Part shown: in pieces, positions 44,399 to 56,162 of the stretch
How the letters are laid out: every line of letters begins with the position of its first letter
Position numbering within the stretch: the first letter of the stretch is position 1
From: Lentinula raphanica
Lineage: Eukaryota > Basidiomycota > Agaricomycetes > Agaricales > Omphalotaceae
Length of the DNA: 64,000 nt
Assembly: GCA_027919835.1 (NCBI GenBank)
Contig: JANVFP010000012.1
Span: 744,001 to 808,000 of the forward strand
Direction: 5' to 3'
Notes under the pieces: generated by a model
What the model was told of the DNA's origin: nothing
The model's database searches: none
What the model saw: the letters and a program-made list of their open reading frames with translations, nothing else
Made by a program: the position numbers and the translations under genes

Positions 44399-44862
44399 AC
44401 GAGGGTAGGTTGCCTGAATGGGACCAGATTCACCAGAGCAAATCGAGAATAATAGGAATTTATACATTGAGGTTCATTGATGTTATTGGCCTTAGCCGCA
44501 AACCGTAGACAGTAAATGGCTAAATTGAGACTGAGTCAAAAACAACAGTACGGACAGGATCGTCAATTGGTCACGCATAGAATGTATGCGCAGAAGTGCA
44601 TTCTGAGAAACAGTCATGTATTAGGATACAATGGCAGAACCTGGGATACAGGCATAAGGCATACTATGGTGAGTGTCTCGCCGCTCAGATAGTAGCCTCT
44701 AAGACAATATCCGGATGTCCCGTTAAGTGGAACCTTCGCCCCTCCTATATTCATTAGTTCGAAATGATGATCAGCAAGATGTTTCCGAGTCTGAGATCTT
44801 TGTTGACTTACATCCGGGAGCTCGAGAAGGTTATTGTTGAGTGTGATCTTTGGCCGCCCATT
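44399..44862. other. Convergent intergenic region, no feature seen
   Basis: Between the end of riboflavin synthase and the end of the following minus-strand gene. Only 3' flanks are expected; no open frame or repeat stands out. Confidence 0.4.
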
Positions 44863-45420
44863 CTACTCAAGGCGTGACACTACGGCCTCGAAGGGCTCTG
44901 GTACTTCGTAGTATAGGGGGCTCCAACTGTACCAACCATAAGAAATCCCAGGCCGCCCCGGTCGTAGTTGCCTATGGGGTCGCCCTTTCGCACGCACTTC
45001 GACCTTGACCATTCGAGTTTCGACATTATAGTAAGCAACTTCGCCCTCGATGTCATCGTTAGCGAAAGTTGGTTCGAATCCAAAGCCTCGAACGAAGGCG
45101 GATCTCATTCGGTATATATAGTGGTCCAGTTGAGTCATGGCTCTCCATCGATCTATTTGTTGGTAGTTGTGCATCTCTGTTTTAGGCTTGACAAATCTGG
45201 CCTCAAACTTGACTTCCTTCAGATCGCGAGAAACAAGCTGAGATGGGTACTCAGTGGAGGCAAGTGTATTCTGTCCAAATTCATGTTAGTGCCAATCACT
45301 GGGTAGTGTTGACATTTCAAATGGAAAAAGCGCGGAACTCACATTGCCAGAAACTTGAGGAGGCAAGGGAACTGCAAAGGCAACAGAGACTACGCCGAGA
45401 AGGAGCACAAGATATCGCAT
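44863..45420 (-). CDS. Small secreted protein, function unknown
   Basis: Two exons (45343-45420, 44863-45270), 161 residues. Signal peptide MRYLVLLLGVVSVAFAVPLP with a likely cut after AFA. The mature part is basic and aromatic: SRDLKEVKFEARFVKPK, YQQIDRWRAMTQLDHYIYRM, FVRGFGFEPTFANDDIEGE, ending with Tyr/Trp-rich GWYSWSPLYYEVPEPFE. No cysteine pattern. I do not recognise it; the size and secretion would fit an effector-like or cell-wall protein but there is no direct sign. The start at 45420 is chosen because it opens exactly with the signal peptide; an upstream in-frame Met would precede it. Confidence 0.68.
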
Positions 45421-46688
45421 AACAGCAACGTTGACAAACGGATACATGATGTCTGACAAGACTAACATTCAGAACCACGGAACAATTGACAAAGCACAAA
45501 AACATACTCTAGGTCTCTTGCACAGGAAACAACTTGATTATTGAAAAGGGAGGGGTGGTTCGGGCTGATGATCTGCAGAGACAAGTCCGAGAAATAATTT
45601 GAACTTTCTTTGACCAGCAAAGAAAAGTTGAACGGGGGGCTGATCAGCAGTAAGAGAAATCAAGAAGACAAAAAAGGCCGGATGAAGAAAGCGACTACAA
45701 AGACTTACAGTGCTAGTGAACATCCGTTTTATAGGCTTCATTGCCTTGGCAATTGGGCCGATGGGGCTACGGGATCCAACGCGGCGGCGGCGGCGGCGAG
45801 ATATTCATCTGGACCCTGGTTATCGGACGATATATTGTTCCTCTTTCCCAAGCGACTTGCCGCAGCGTACGCAGCGGCGGCAGCGCTCGCTAAGTACAAG
45901 TTCCGACTTCGTTCAGCTTCGTTCTTGGTTCGAACTTCGAGCAACTTCGAGGAAGATGTCAGGCCTCCGCTATAAATGCATGAATGAATCATGATATATA
46001 CAAATCATGATATCTTAGCACGTCTTGCAAGGTCTTGCATCATGGGGGAGTCTGCCTACGGATGATCAGGGTATGGAAAAGACTTGAGTTTCAGTGTGTT
46101 CCTTCTGTTGGAAGAATTTCCGGATGATTCGGATACAAGATGCACATTGCACACTGCACATTGCATGAAAATTTCGGGTTAAGTCGAGTGATTTCCTGTG
46201 GTTGTTGCTAGTATAGATTCACTAGTATTCAATTGGCATACGCGAATTGACCATGGCCATGGGTGGACTGAATCAATAGGGAATCCACCCGAATCGACGG
46301 GCGTCGGGATTGCTGTGGAAGGCTGTGGCCTGCTGTGGCTCGGTGTATCATAGGCGCCTTGCCTGACTGTGAGACCTCAGCCTGTTGGATGAGTTTTCAA
46401 GCGTCGCCGGGTTCTCCACCGGAGCCTTGGGCTTGTATCTAAGAGCCCTCTAGCATATAGCTGTTAGCGTTTGATTATCCTGATGAAGGAGGATGAAGGA
46501 TTCTGTTTGTGCACCTAGACGTTCAACCTCGTTCTCGAACTTGTTCAACGTTGTGTCCAGACTGAAAATGTTATAAGCGCTCGAACGTGAGCGCCAAATT
46601 TGTCGAGGTTTCTCCACAAACTTCAAGTTGGTTGCCGATTCCTCACGTTTTGACATTTTCATGATTCCGTCCTTCTCCCTTCACACTC
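45421..46688. other. Gene-poor region, 1.27 kb
   Basis: No gene is called. It contains a GCG trinucleotide run (45781-45795), which makes poly-Ala frames on both strands without other coding signs, a TATAAAT at about 45972, and repeated TCATGATAT words near 45990-46010. A minus-strand frame (46450-46662, KFENEVERLGAQTESF) looks helical but lies across the promoter of the next gene and has no support. Confidence 0.4.
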
Positions 46689-48543
46689 ATGGAGGCCCCA
46701 GTCAAGCGAAAGGTGCATAGTCTTCAATAACCTTCGTTGAATACCGCTCAGATTCGCTGTATTCAAAGGTCACCTCGAAGCTCTCATTTAATGATCATCC
46801 TGCAAATAGGGTTCCTTCTCCGTATCGACCCCCTTCTCCCTTGAAATCGACAGTCTCTTTATCTACGACGCCTACGACAGTGATACGTCCGAAAGCCAAG
46901 GTGAACAGTAGCGCCACCCCCGCCAATGCGAAGGCCAAAGTTACCAGGCCTTTGACCGTGGTGACGGCTTCTGGGACAAGACCACCGGCTAGTGCAATAC
47001 CACGACCAGCATCTCCCACAAAGAGTCATACGACTCTGTCTTCCGCATTCTCGTCCAACAAGACGAGGACAACGCGAACAAATCCTCGTCCTCAGTCATC
47101 TCATTCCACACCTGGTACTCCAACCACCACCTATCTCTCCATCGAGTCGCCTGAAACTGAAACCAAGACGAAATATGGCGGGAGTCTGTCTGTACGACAG
47201 ACTTCGCCTCCATTGGGTCTTGGGCTATCAAATGGGACTCTGGGTTCAAGCTCGATATTCTCTCCGCCAGCCGACGAACATTCCGACGTTCCAATGAAGA
47301 TCAAGTCCAAACTATCAAGAGTAGCCTTATCTGGCTCAGAGTCTCTATCACCTTCTCCTAGCCCTTCTCACTCTTCCTATGCACGCGTTCGTGCACCATC
47401 AATATCATCCAATCACTCTCTTGGTTCCAATACGACTAGTTCATCAACGAAAGGAACCACGCCCAATAATCATCGCTACACACCCAGTCGATCCAAAGAA
47501 CTTCCTTCTGCTTCACACGCCTATCAATCGTTTTCCTCCCCATCCCTGCAGGATGATACCACAATTCATTATTCGCGAGTAGTGCCCAAAGTGGATCCTG
47601 CAAAAATACCACTGCCTACGCATTCCCCTCCTACGTCTGCTCTGTCCTTTTCTTCACGCTCATCAGCTTCACGCTCGTCAGTTTCACGAAGCGAGTCCAC
47701 AAATAGTAGTACCTCGGTTTCTACCAATCACGCCAAGAGCCCTTCTGCAGGACTCGACTTGCGCTCTACTTTGGATTCCTTGGTTCAGATCAGTGAATCA
47801 GCACTAAGTCCCAGAGACGACCTTCTATCTCCAACGGACGATGACGATAATCAGAGTGAGGATAAGAAGGCGAGGAATGAAGCGAAAGTGAATCGAAAGG
47901 TGCCCATCTTTCTCCTGGAGTTGGCCCGAGCAGAGACTTACATTGTAAAAATCTTTAGATAGCAGACCTCGAAATCACGAATCGCTCGCTTCTCGCCATC
48001 AACTCCACTTTGGAAGCTACGAAGCATCGGCAAGCCAAGGAAATCCGAGAACTGCGTCGAAAACTGCGCGAGTCTCGACTCATTCTTCCACCACGTACCT
48101 ACCGTGCGGTCACGTCGAAAGATACGGAGGCGTTGCATCTGCTAGAAGATGACGAAGACGACGATGACGAAGAAGATAACGAAGAAGATGTAGGCGGGGA
48201 AGACCAGGCATACTTGCGCATCCGGATGCGACTAGATGAGATGATTCAATCTGGCCAGAAGGCATTGCTGACGAACCCCACGGATTTTGCAGAAATGAAA
48301 GGGTCCGCGAAGGTGCTGAGCGAAGAGGAGGTGCGGGATTGGAGAGGAAGTGAGGATATAGGAGATATTTCATTAAACGAGAACCCATCGACTGAACATT
48401 CTCGAGCCCCTTCTCGGAATGGACAGAGGGTCTTTCGAGATAACGATTCTGATGACATTACCTCTGAAGATGAGGTGGAAGCCATGACTATACTGCGAGA
48501 CTCGCCGTCTCCTCCCCCAATCGTTGTAACATCCACCACGTAA
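46689..48543 (+). CDS. Ser/Thr/Pro-rich protein with a C-terminal coiled coil, function unknown
   Basis: Three exons (46689-46712, 46769-47899, 47959-48543) give 579 residues. N-terminus MEAPVKRKVTSKLSFNDHPA, then about 350 residues of disordered Ser/Thr/Pro-rich sequence with basic patches. Exon 3 begins IADLEITNRSLLAINSTLEA followed by RQAKEIRELRRKLRESRL, a clear coiled coil of about six heptads, then an acidic run (DDEDDDDEEDNEEDVGGED) and a final RLDEMIQSGQKALL helix. This layout recalls fungal cytoskeleton-associated or spindle proteins, but no family is recognised. Both introns are canonical and in phase. Start: the ATG just upstream of the first donor. Confidence 0.68.
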
Positions 48544-48783
48544 TTTTACTTATAGACACTATCTATGTATGTCTTTGGAACGGATAATATGTTCGTATGG
48601 TTTGCATAGACGTAATGAAGCTAACGTTCTGCTAAACGAATTTTAACACGTACTGCAGCTTGAAGCAGAATGAGGAGGATCGGCCACCGTAGCATTGATC
48701 AGGAACCATCACATGAGCAGTCACTTTATAGTACGATTTTATTCTTCGATCACAACTTATTTCTCTTCTTCTCCCCATTTACA

Positions 48784-51504
48784 ATGGCCAGTAAACAGGT
48801 CTGCTATATTTTGTTCTGAAAACATAACTGTTGTTCTGATTTGAACACCTCTATGAATAGTTGGGCAAACTTCGCCAGGTATATTTCTCTGAACGCTCTA
48901 TAGTTCCTGAATTGGCAACAATTATGACGCTCTTTCTTGACATTGACAGTGGGCAGGCGAAGTTATATCATCCCGAGAAAAGACTATCATTTCTGAAGAG
49001 TTCAAGGAGCTCGAGCAAGACGTTGAGCTTCGCCGAGGTGGTGTTGAACGGTACGTTGTTGACTCTTCTCCTTCTATCATTCACGCATTAATCACTCTTT
49101 CTACTACTTACAAGGTTATTTCTGGCTTCCAAAGGCTACCACCATTCCCTGACCAAGAAGAAAGACAACCTGGCTCTCGATGATCCAGAGAAACTCTTGC
49201 CTCTCGACACGTTGGGCATCGTCATGATCAACCACGGGGATGAATTTGGGACTGATTCCGAGTTCGGTAATACAAAAGCACCTCGCTGCGTTATTTTCTT
49301 AACACATTCTAACCTACCCCCCATTCATATCCCAAGGCTCATGTCTAACCAAACTCGGACGGGCTCACTGCAAGATTGCCACTCTCCAAGAAACATATGC
49401 GATCACTTTCCGGGATACTTTCATGGCGTCAATCGAAAAGTTTGGAGATGAGATCAAGGAATTTGATCATATGAAGAAGAAATTGGAAAGTCGTCGGTGC
49501 GTATTGGTTGTTCAATGACCTCAAGTGATGAGTATGATTCAATTCTGGATGTTAGGTTGAGCTACGACGCTGCGATATCCAAGGCTGAGAAATTCAAGAA
49601 CGGTAAGAAGGATAAGGAGAAAGAAAGAAAGGAAGCGGAGGAAGAACTGGAGAGTGCTCAAGCTCGATAGTATGCCGTTCTTGTTCCTTCAACGTGTCGT
49701 TCGATGTTGCTTATCAGACCTATAGCGAAGAGACCTCAGAAGACTTGCGAGCACATATGCACTTGATCCAAGAAAACGAGATTGATCAGACGCGCGAGTT
49801 GACTGCGTTTCTGGACCTCGAGATGAACTTTGTTGAACAGTATCTGGAGGTATTGCGAGACGTGAAATCAGAGTGGTCTGTAAGCAGGTACATATTTCTT
49901 TTTGACATCTTGCACTTAAGACTTGTGTCAGCTAACATAACTCCTTCAGTGCCACACGTTCAAATTCCATTCGCAAACCACGCACGATCTCTCGTTCCAC
50001 ATCGATGAAGGGAAAATCTCCCAAAATTCCACCTGCAGTACACAAACGAAATTCTTCAGTGAAATCGCATGGGACGAACAATGCAACCACGTTGGAATCA
50101 ACAGACGATGAAGAGACTGACGAGGTCTCTCGTACACCTGCATCTAGGAGTCGACGATCTTCAATGCACCGTGATGGAACGACGGGGACGTCCACTTCAC
50201 GACCTTCCTCGCGCGCATCGAGGAAGAGGTCAGATAGTACGGGTGCCCCAGTGGATTCAACTACATTTGCTTCGGATAAACACTCTAGAAAGATGAGTGT
50301 TGCGGGTTGGGCTTCGAATGCGATGGGTTCGTTCTCAGGCAGGAACAAGAAGTCGAGAGACAAGGAACAATTTGCCACGCTCGATGATGGTGGTGGAGAT
50401 GACCTGAAGGAAAGAGGATCTTTGGAAGATATCGATTGGAGTCCTGCTTCAGCGTCGATGCCGTCCTCTCTCAACAAAACATCATCTCTAGGCAAAAAGT
50501 CGCTTTCTAATCTTCGGGGGAGTAAATCCAACAGTGGAAGCCCGCAAATACCTCCGAGGATTCTCAAACCTCCCTCGTTGCAAGGCAAGAAGGTGGTGAG
50601 AGCGCTGTATGATTTCGATGGTGCCGCGGACGAGTTGTCATTCAGGGTTGGAGATGAGATCGTCGTGATCAGTGAAGTGTTGGACGGATGGTGGATGGGT
50701 GAACTCAAGGGAAGACAGGGTTTGTTCCCGACGCCGTATACAGAGGTGGTGCCTTCGAAACCGCCGTTGCCGGATCGGCCTGATATAGCAGGCAAGGGTG
50801 GAAAGAGTTTCGTGAACGGTTCCAACGGGTTTGGATCCAAAGAGTCGTTGTCCTCTGCAGGGAACGAGAACGACTATCGAGCGAGTGAGTTGGAGGATGA
50901 GGATATCTATGGAAGGAATCTCCTTCAGGTTGCACCATCGAATAGCCCTTTCTTCGGTGGACTCGTGTCCCCTACGGCTGCTCATCATGCGAATAACGCA
51001 GATACGGAGAGCATGATGAGCAGCCTTGTATCCGAAGGCGAGGACGAGAACGAGTTGCTTGTGAGGTCGAGACAAGCAACGTCTGTCACTGCCGCTCGTT
51101 CGTTGTTGTCTTCTTTGCCATCACTCTCTCAGCGTTCATCCTCGGACGTGTCTTCTTCTACGACGAGTAACTCTTCTACCGGTGTGATGAAGAAAGCTCC
51201 TCCGCCGCCTCCGCCTCGAAGGATGATGACGACTACACCGATGGCGACTCCGCCTGTACCTGCGCGGAAGTTACCTGGTGGTGGTAACCGGTCGCAGTCA
51301 TTTGGAGCGGGGACAGGGATGAGTTCGCAGTACATGTCAACACCTGGGTCGTCAGTGAGTAGTCATGGTTATGATACGTCTCCGTTTGAGAGTGCGACGG
51401 AGCTTGGGCTTGCTTCTGGGCAAGGACAGGAAAGTTGTGGTAATTTCAAGCAGAATCCGTTCAAGCCAAAAGGGATGTGCAGTAATTGCTTTCAGTATCA
51501 TTGA
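48784..51504 (+). CDS. BAR domain and SH3 domain protein
   Basis: Eight exons (48784-48798, 48861-48878, 48950-49050, 49115-49266, 49337-49496, 49556-49669, 49726-49887, 49950-51504) give 758 residues. Residues 1-240: helical BAR domain (MASKQLGKLRQWAGEVISS; KKDNLALDDPEKLLPLDTLG; FRDTFMASIEKFGDEIKEFD; YEETSEDLRAHMHLIQENE), which senses or bends membrane. Residues 245-450: disordered, basic and Ser-rich. SH3 at about 454-508 (RALYDFDGAADELSFRVGDE; GWWMGELKGRQGLFPTPY). Then Ser-rich, a Pro-rich PPPPPPRR, and a conserved end NPFKPKGMCSNCF. Such proteins join endocytic or septin/actin sites. The first two coding exons are 15 and 18 nt, needed to keep the BAR N-terminal helix. Confidence 0.88.
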
Positions 51505-51853
51505 ATCTTTTGGATATCTAGAGTATCTACATATACATATGCGCATTTTGGACGATTCTTTTTGCATAAAGATAGAGAACGTGCGTAGAAGCTCGTTGAC
51601 ATCGTTACATGCCATATTTAGGCTTGATTGAATTCTAGATCGTCGGAATCTTCTTAGCCTTTGAGAACAGATGGACAAGAACCGAAGAGACTGGAGAGCA
51701 AGAGACGTGAAGAGAGAAAAAGTTGGAAGATTAGAGAGCAGTCGAGATGGTTGAAAGAAGATTGTACGGAAATAAAACATAACATATACGATATGATGCA
51801 TAGAATGATGTCAGTATATTTGGAATTTTGTCATCACTTGTACTCTGACCACG
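51505..51853. other. Intergenic region, no feature seen
   Basis: 350 bases, AT-rich, between two plus-strand genes. Open frames on both strands are without motif. Confidence 0.4.
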
Positions 51854-54800
51854 ATGGCGGGGTTGAGAGTACCGGAACTGGCTGGGACAGAGCTTTCTAC
51901 CCCAGGAAGCTCAGACAGCAACGAATCAACCGAACCGTTTTTTGAACCACCTCGGAGGAAACTTCGTAAACTGGCTCATCCTCCTCCTTCTTTTCACGCC
52001 TTCTCAACCGCTTTCTCAACGAACCAAGCTGATTTATCGTTCATAGTAGACGAACCACCGCCATCTAGCCACTCAAATTTTCCCTTTATCTTCCCAGAAC
52101 GAGTCGGAAGAAGAAGTACTGGTTCGGATTATGCTACAACCTTCAGATCCCAGTCAGACTCGGGTCATTCTTACGCTTATCCTCTTTCTTCTTCTTCCTC
52201 TCCTCCTCTCTCAATGGCTGATTCACGAACACCTCTTCTACGCTCCCTCTCTGCCCTTGCCATCCGAAAATCTATCCATCCTCCTACTCCTCCGAGAAAA
52301 CTGACAAAACCAAAGCCTTCTGTAGCTTCTCAGTTCAAACCTCTGCCTATCCCAGAACCGGAATCTCTGCCACCTCTTCCTCCACCTCCTCCTCCATCCA
52401 AATCACTCGAACAACTCTCGGAGCCACCCAAGAGACGTTCGTCGATCACCTTTGCCTTTACCGTTGCCATCAAGCGACGCTTCAGTATGCCCAAGGGTAA
52501 GGCAAAGCAGGAGCTGTTGGCAGAAGAACCAGTATGTTCATCCATTCTTCCCCTCTCGCACTCTGTACAATATCCCTCCTTTCTAGCCAAAACCACCCCA
52601 CAAGTCACGTAGCTCGTCCCACGTACGCTCACTCACAACACCTCCTTTGCTTACCCCAAGCTCGAGTACGAAATCTAAAGGAAAGCTCGTAGAGAAGCAT
52701 CTACCTTTTCCGCCGCCACCTACACCGCCTGCGAAAGATCCAGCGTCGTTCTTGTCACCTTCTCGTACCTCCCTACCCTCGCCCGCTATCTCGGCGTCGA
52801 CCACGTCATCTGCAAAATTGAAAAAGGAGAGGAAGGACAAGGACAAGGCTAGGAAGACAAAATTCACAATTGGCGGCGATAATGACGACGCTATCGAAGC
52901 TCTTCCGGTTCCGCCGCCACCGGTTGCTCTCTCACAAGCTTCCGAACACCCCCTTACTGAACAAGTATATGATCTCAACGAAGACTGTGACCCAATCATT
53001 GTCTCCGCCGATGCGCCAAACGACAAGGTTTTGCCCAGTCCCCCTCGCTCACGGCGACCCCCGCTGATGCGAAGAAACGAGGGATACTCAGGAGTGGATG
53101 GTTACACGTCAGAAAACACGATAGCCTCGAGCAGTAGTGTCTCTGTCAAGGCAAGATCCCAACGTCGGTGGACGCTTGCTCTTGCAATGACCTCTGACGA
53201 TTTGTCGGATGAGGTGTTTGTGGAGAAGGTGGAACGTTTACGGCGGGACTCTATCCGAGTCAATGGCGAGAACGATTCACCGGAAAGCAAAAGCCGGAGT
53301 GTAGAAGGTGTAGGTGGGTTCAGAGGTTGGGAGTTTGGTTTTCTCGATCCTGATTCTGATGATGATTGGGATGGAGAGGAAGAAGGGTACGAGTATGACT
53401 TGGAGGTGTTTGGCCCTGGTTATCAAGCAGCTGAGAGGTCCATGCCAAATCTACCTCGCTCGGTGTCAACTCAGTCGTCTGTGAATATGGGTCAGTTGCT
53501 CATTGGTTCTTGCAAAAAGTCTTCCGCCTCACATCTTCTTTTCCTGTACGCAGGTTATCCTGGGTCATCTGGGTCTGGTCTAAAAAATAGCCCAAATGCG
53601 GATCCGGACAAGGCTTGGTCTTCGGCATTACACGCCATGCTCATCACTCGAGATCTGCTAAGGACCGAAAAGAACTACCTGAGACAACTCAGAGTCCTAC
53701 TCTCCAGTTCTCCCTGCGTCATGACACCTACGGCACAAGCTATCGCAGAGACGTCCTTTCTCTGGGGTGTCCCAGGCGACTCCTTTCTCTCCTCATCCGG
53801 CGTAGCATCAACGACCGGTTTGTTGAATCTAGCCTCAGTCAACACTGGAAAGAAATCCACATCATCGGCACTTCCGTGGCCCAAATATCCCCCGCCATCA
53901 CTTATGCATACGTATCTGCTCTCCCTAATCGCACTATCTATCTCCCTCCTATCCGAGTGGGAGAAGGACCCGACGATGGCAGGTGCGGGCCGGGTGTTGG
54001 TGGAGAAGGAAGAGGAGATCGAGAGGGTGTTCGTCGGTTGGTGCGGCGTCGTTGGTGGGTGGTTTGCTCAGGATGAGAATGGGTCAGGGAGGAAGGGAGG
54101 AGGAGGAGGAGGAGGAGGAGTAAAACGACCCATGGAAGACAGTGAATCGAGGAGAAGTAGGAAGTTGAGTAAAACCAAGATGTCATCGACAACCTTATCA
54201 AGCCGGTCTTCGCTCATTTCTCCACCGCCGCCGCCGTTGCCGCAGCTTGCCTCGTCAGCTACTGTCTCTACAGCATCAGCATCAACGTTTTCTCCAACCC
54301 CTCCCACAGTGCTTTTACCATCCACATCTGCGGTTAACATTCCGAAAAGCACACAGACAATGTCTCGGAGGTCCACGATGAGCATCGCGATGGCCAAGTG
54401 GAGGAAGAGCATGCCGAATGTGCAGACGTTGGTTGACTTCACGAGCAACACCGAGCTCCCTTCTTCGTCTTCTCCTCCTTCTAGGTCTTTATTCTCGAGT
54501 CCGCGCTCAGCAGGACCCCGAGTGGGCAGTTTCGAAGAACAACGGACTTCCCAACGTCGTGGATTTGGAGAACAAGAAAAACCCCAAGTGCACAGTGATA
54601 GCCAACTGACGACTGCGGAGTTGCAATTGTCAGCCAAGGCCCGCCGCGCGTCGATGTTTCTCAACTTGGATAATTTTGGAAAGGACCAGGGGTATAGAAA
54701 AGGAGAGAGGAAGGAGGAGGAGGAGAAGGAAAACATGTCGTTGTATGACCAGGGAAAAGTTTCGCGTCGTCGAAGTTATGGCGTTCTTCCTCTACCAGGA

Positions 54801-55208
54801 GTGAATTGGTCTGAGAAGGGCAAGTCGTCGTCGATGAGGTTGACTGGGGGGAGCAGTAGTAAGCTGCCTGGCGGTAGTGGTCCGGGGTTCATCGACACTA
54901 GAGGGCGGAGGATACATTCTGTTCGTGAGCTTGGGATTCTTCCGGTACAGAGGGTGACGAGATACGCGTTGTTGTTCAGAGGTTGGTCTTCTCCTCCTAT
55001 ATTGTTTTTCCTTCTCTCTCTGTGTTTTGGATTAGGAATCTGTACTGATGGGATGCTTGGACATACAGATCTCCTTAAATACACCCCCGCAACATCACCA
55101 TCGCGTCCGGTACTGGAGCAAGCGTCAGAAGCTGCGGCGCGGATTGCGGCTAAATGTGATAGAGCGCAAGGGAACGCGGAGTTCTTTTTTGGTGCTCCTG
55201 GCTGGTGA
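51854..55208 (+). CDS. Rho guanine-nucleotide exchange factor (DH domain) with a long insertion
   Basis: Four exons (51854-52531, 52587-53490, 53554-54981, 55069-55208) give 1049 residues. Activates a Rho-type GTPase. Residues 1-530 are disordered and Pro/Ser rich, with PPPPPPPSK and basic patches. The DH domain starts near ALHAMLITRDLLRTEKNYLR (first helix), goes on with LMHTYLLSLIALSISLLSEW and ERVFVGWCGVVGGWF, and resumes only about 260 residues later with RELGILPVQRVTRYALLF and RDLLKYTPATSPSR, the conserved catalytic helix. Between lies poly-Gly, Ser and charged low-complexity sequence. No PH domain is visible. The intron at 53491-53553 is 63 nt and open, so retention would add 21 residues. 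Confidence 0.82.
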
Positions 55209-56162
55209 TGTTGCCCGTTGACTTCACCTAGGGTCAAATGAGAATACTTACTATTACTTGCAAACCGAGTACCGCTCGTGGTACCCATAACCTCACCTTA
55301 TTCTCCTCGAGAATCATGACTCCTCGTTGGCGGAGCCTCCTCGATCTCACCATATCTTTCCCCCTTCACCGAATCCCTTGGAACATCTTGTGCATACACG
55401 CTTCATCACACATATTTCAATCATATACCAACTAGTTATACCCTTTCATCAAAACAAAACCCATCTGCTGCTAATGCTGCAACATCGCATTGCAATCGTC
55501 ATTCGTTTGTTCGTTGAGCTTTTTCGGGGTTCCTTCTGATGCTCTCTGTATGATTATGATATTATTCGTCACAAGTTGTAGTAGTATGTATATCACTTAG
55601 ATTTCCGAATTCTAGCGGTCTCGAGAAACACAAATGACTGAGCGCTGAGCATTAGCTTGAAGTAGCTGCTAGAATCCTTTCCTGTGGCTCTGAGAGCTCC
55701 TCGCGATCGTAGTTTGACATAGAATCAATTTCAGCATGTATGTGTAACGGAGTTGGGAGTAAGTATATGGAATCGAGTTGTCAGAAGTGGTGGGGGACAC
55801 ATGGATAAATGGATGAATGTCAAGAAGGAAGGAAGGGTCTACAAACGAGGATGGGACATAAGGAAGTTCTAACAAAGGGGGACATCAAATATGTACACGT
55901 GGAAGAAGAAAAGATATTCTAGACGAAAACAAAGGGAAGCGCAGAAAAAGGTGAATGGGGAGAGAGTAAAACAGAAAGGGATAATGAATGGACATGATGC
56001 AGTATGGCGCATGCGAATGTAACTCGAGGGGACCAAATCGTGACCATGGGCGTACGAGGGTAGAGGGGCAATGGACTCTGGGCAATGGGTCGGGGGAAAG
56101 GCCCTCCTTCTCCTTCGGTGGTAGTAATAGGACCATAGTGAACGTCCAGCAGTGCAATGGAG
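55209..56162. other. Convergent intergenic region, 950 bases
   Basis: Between the RhoGEF end and the end of the minus-strand secreted protein gene. No coding sign or repeat; open frames on both strands are short and motif-free. Confidence 0.45.

Noticed and set aside
45738..45992. Poly-Ala open frames on both strands
   Set aside because: Created by a GCG run; no other coding features.
49932..50840. 302-codon open frame on the minus strand inside the BAR-SH3 gene
   Set aside because: It is an exact shadow of a Ser-rich coding exon with biased codons; no splice logic, start context or motif.
54068..54736. Minus-strand frame of 222 codons opposite the RhoGEF insert
   Set aside because: Low-complexity shadow of poly-Gly and poly-Ser coding sequence.
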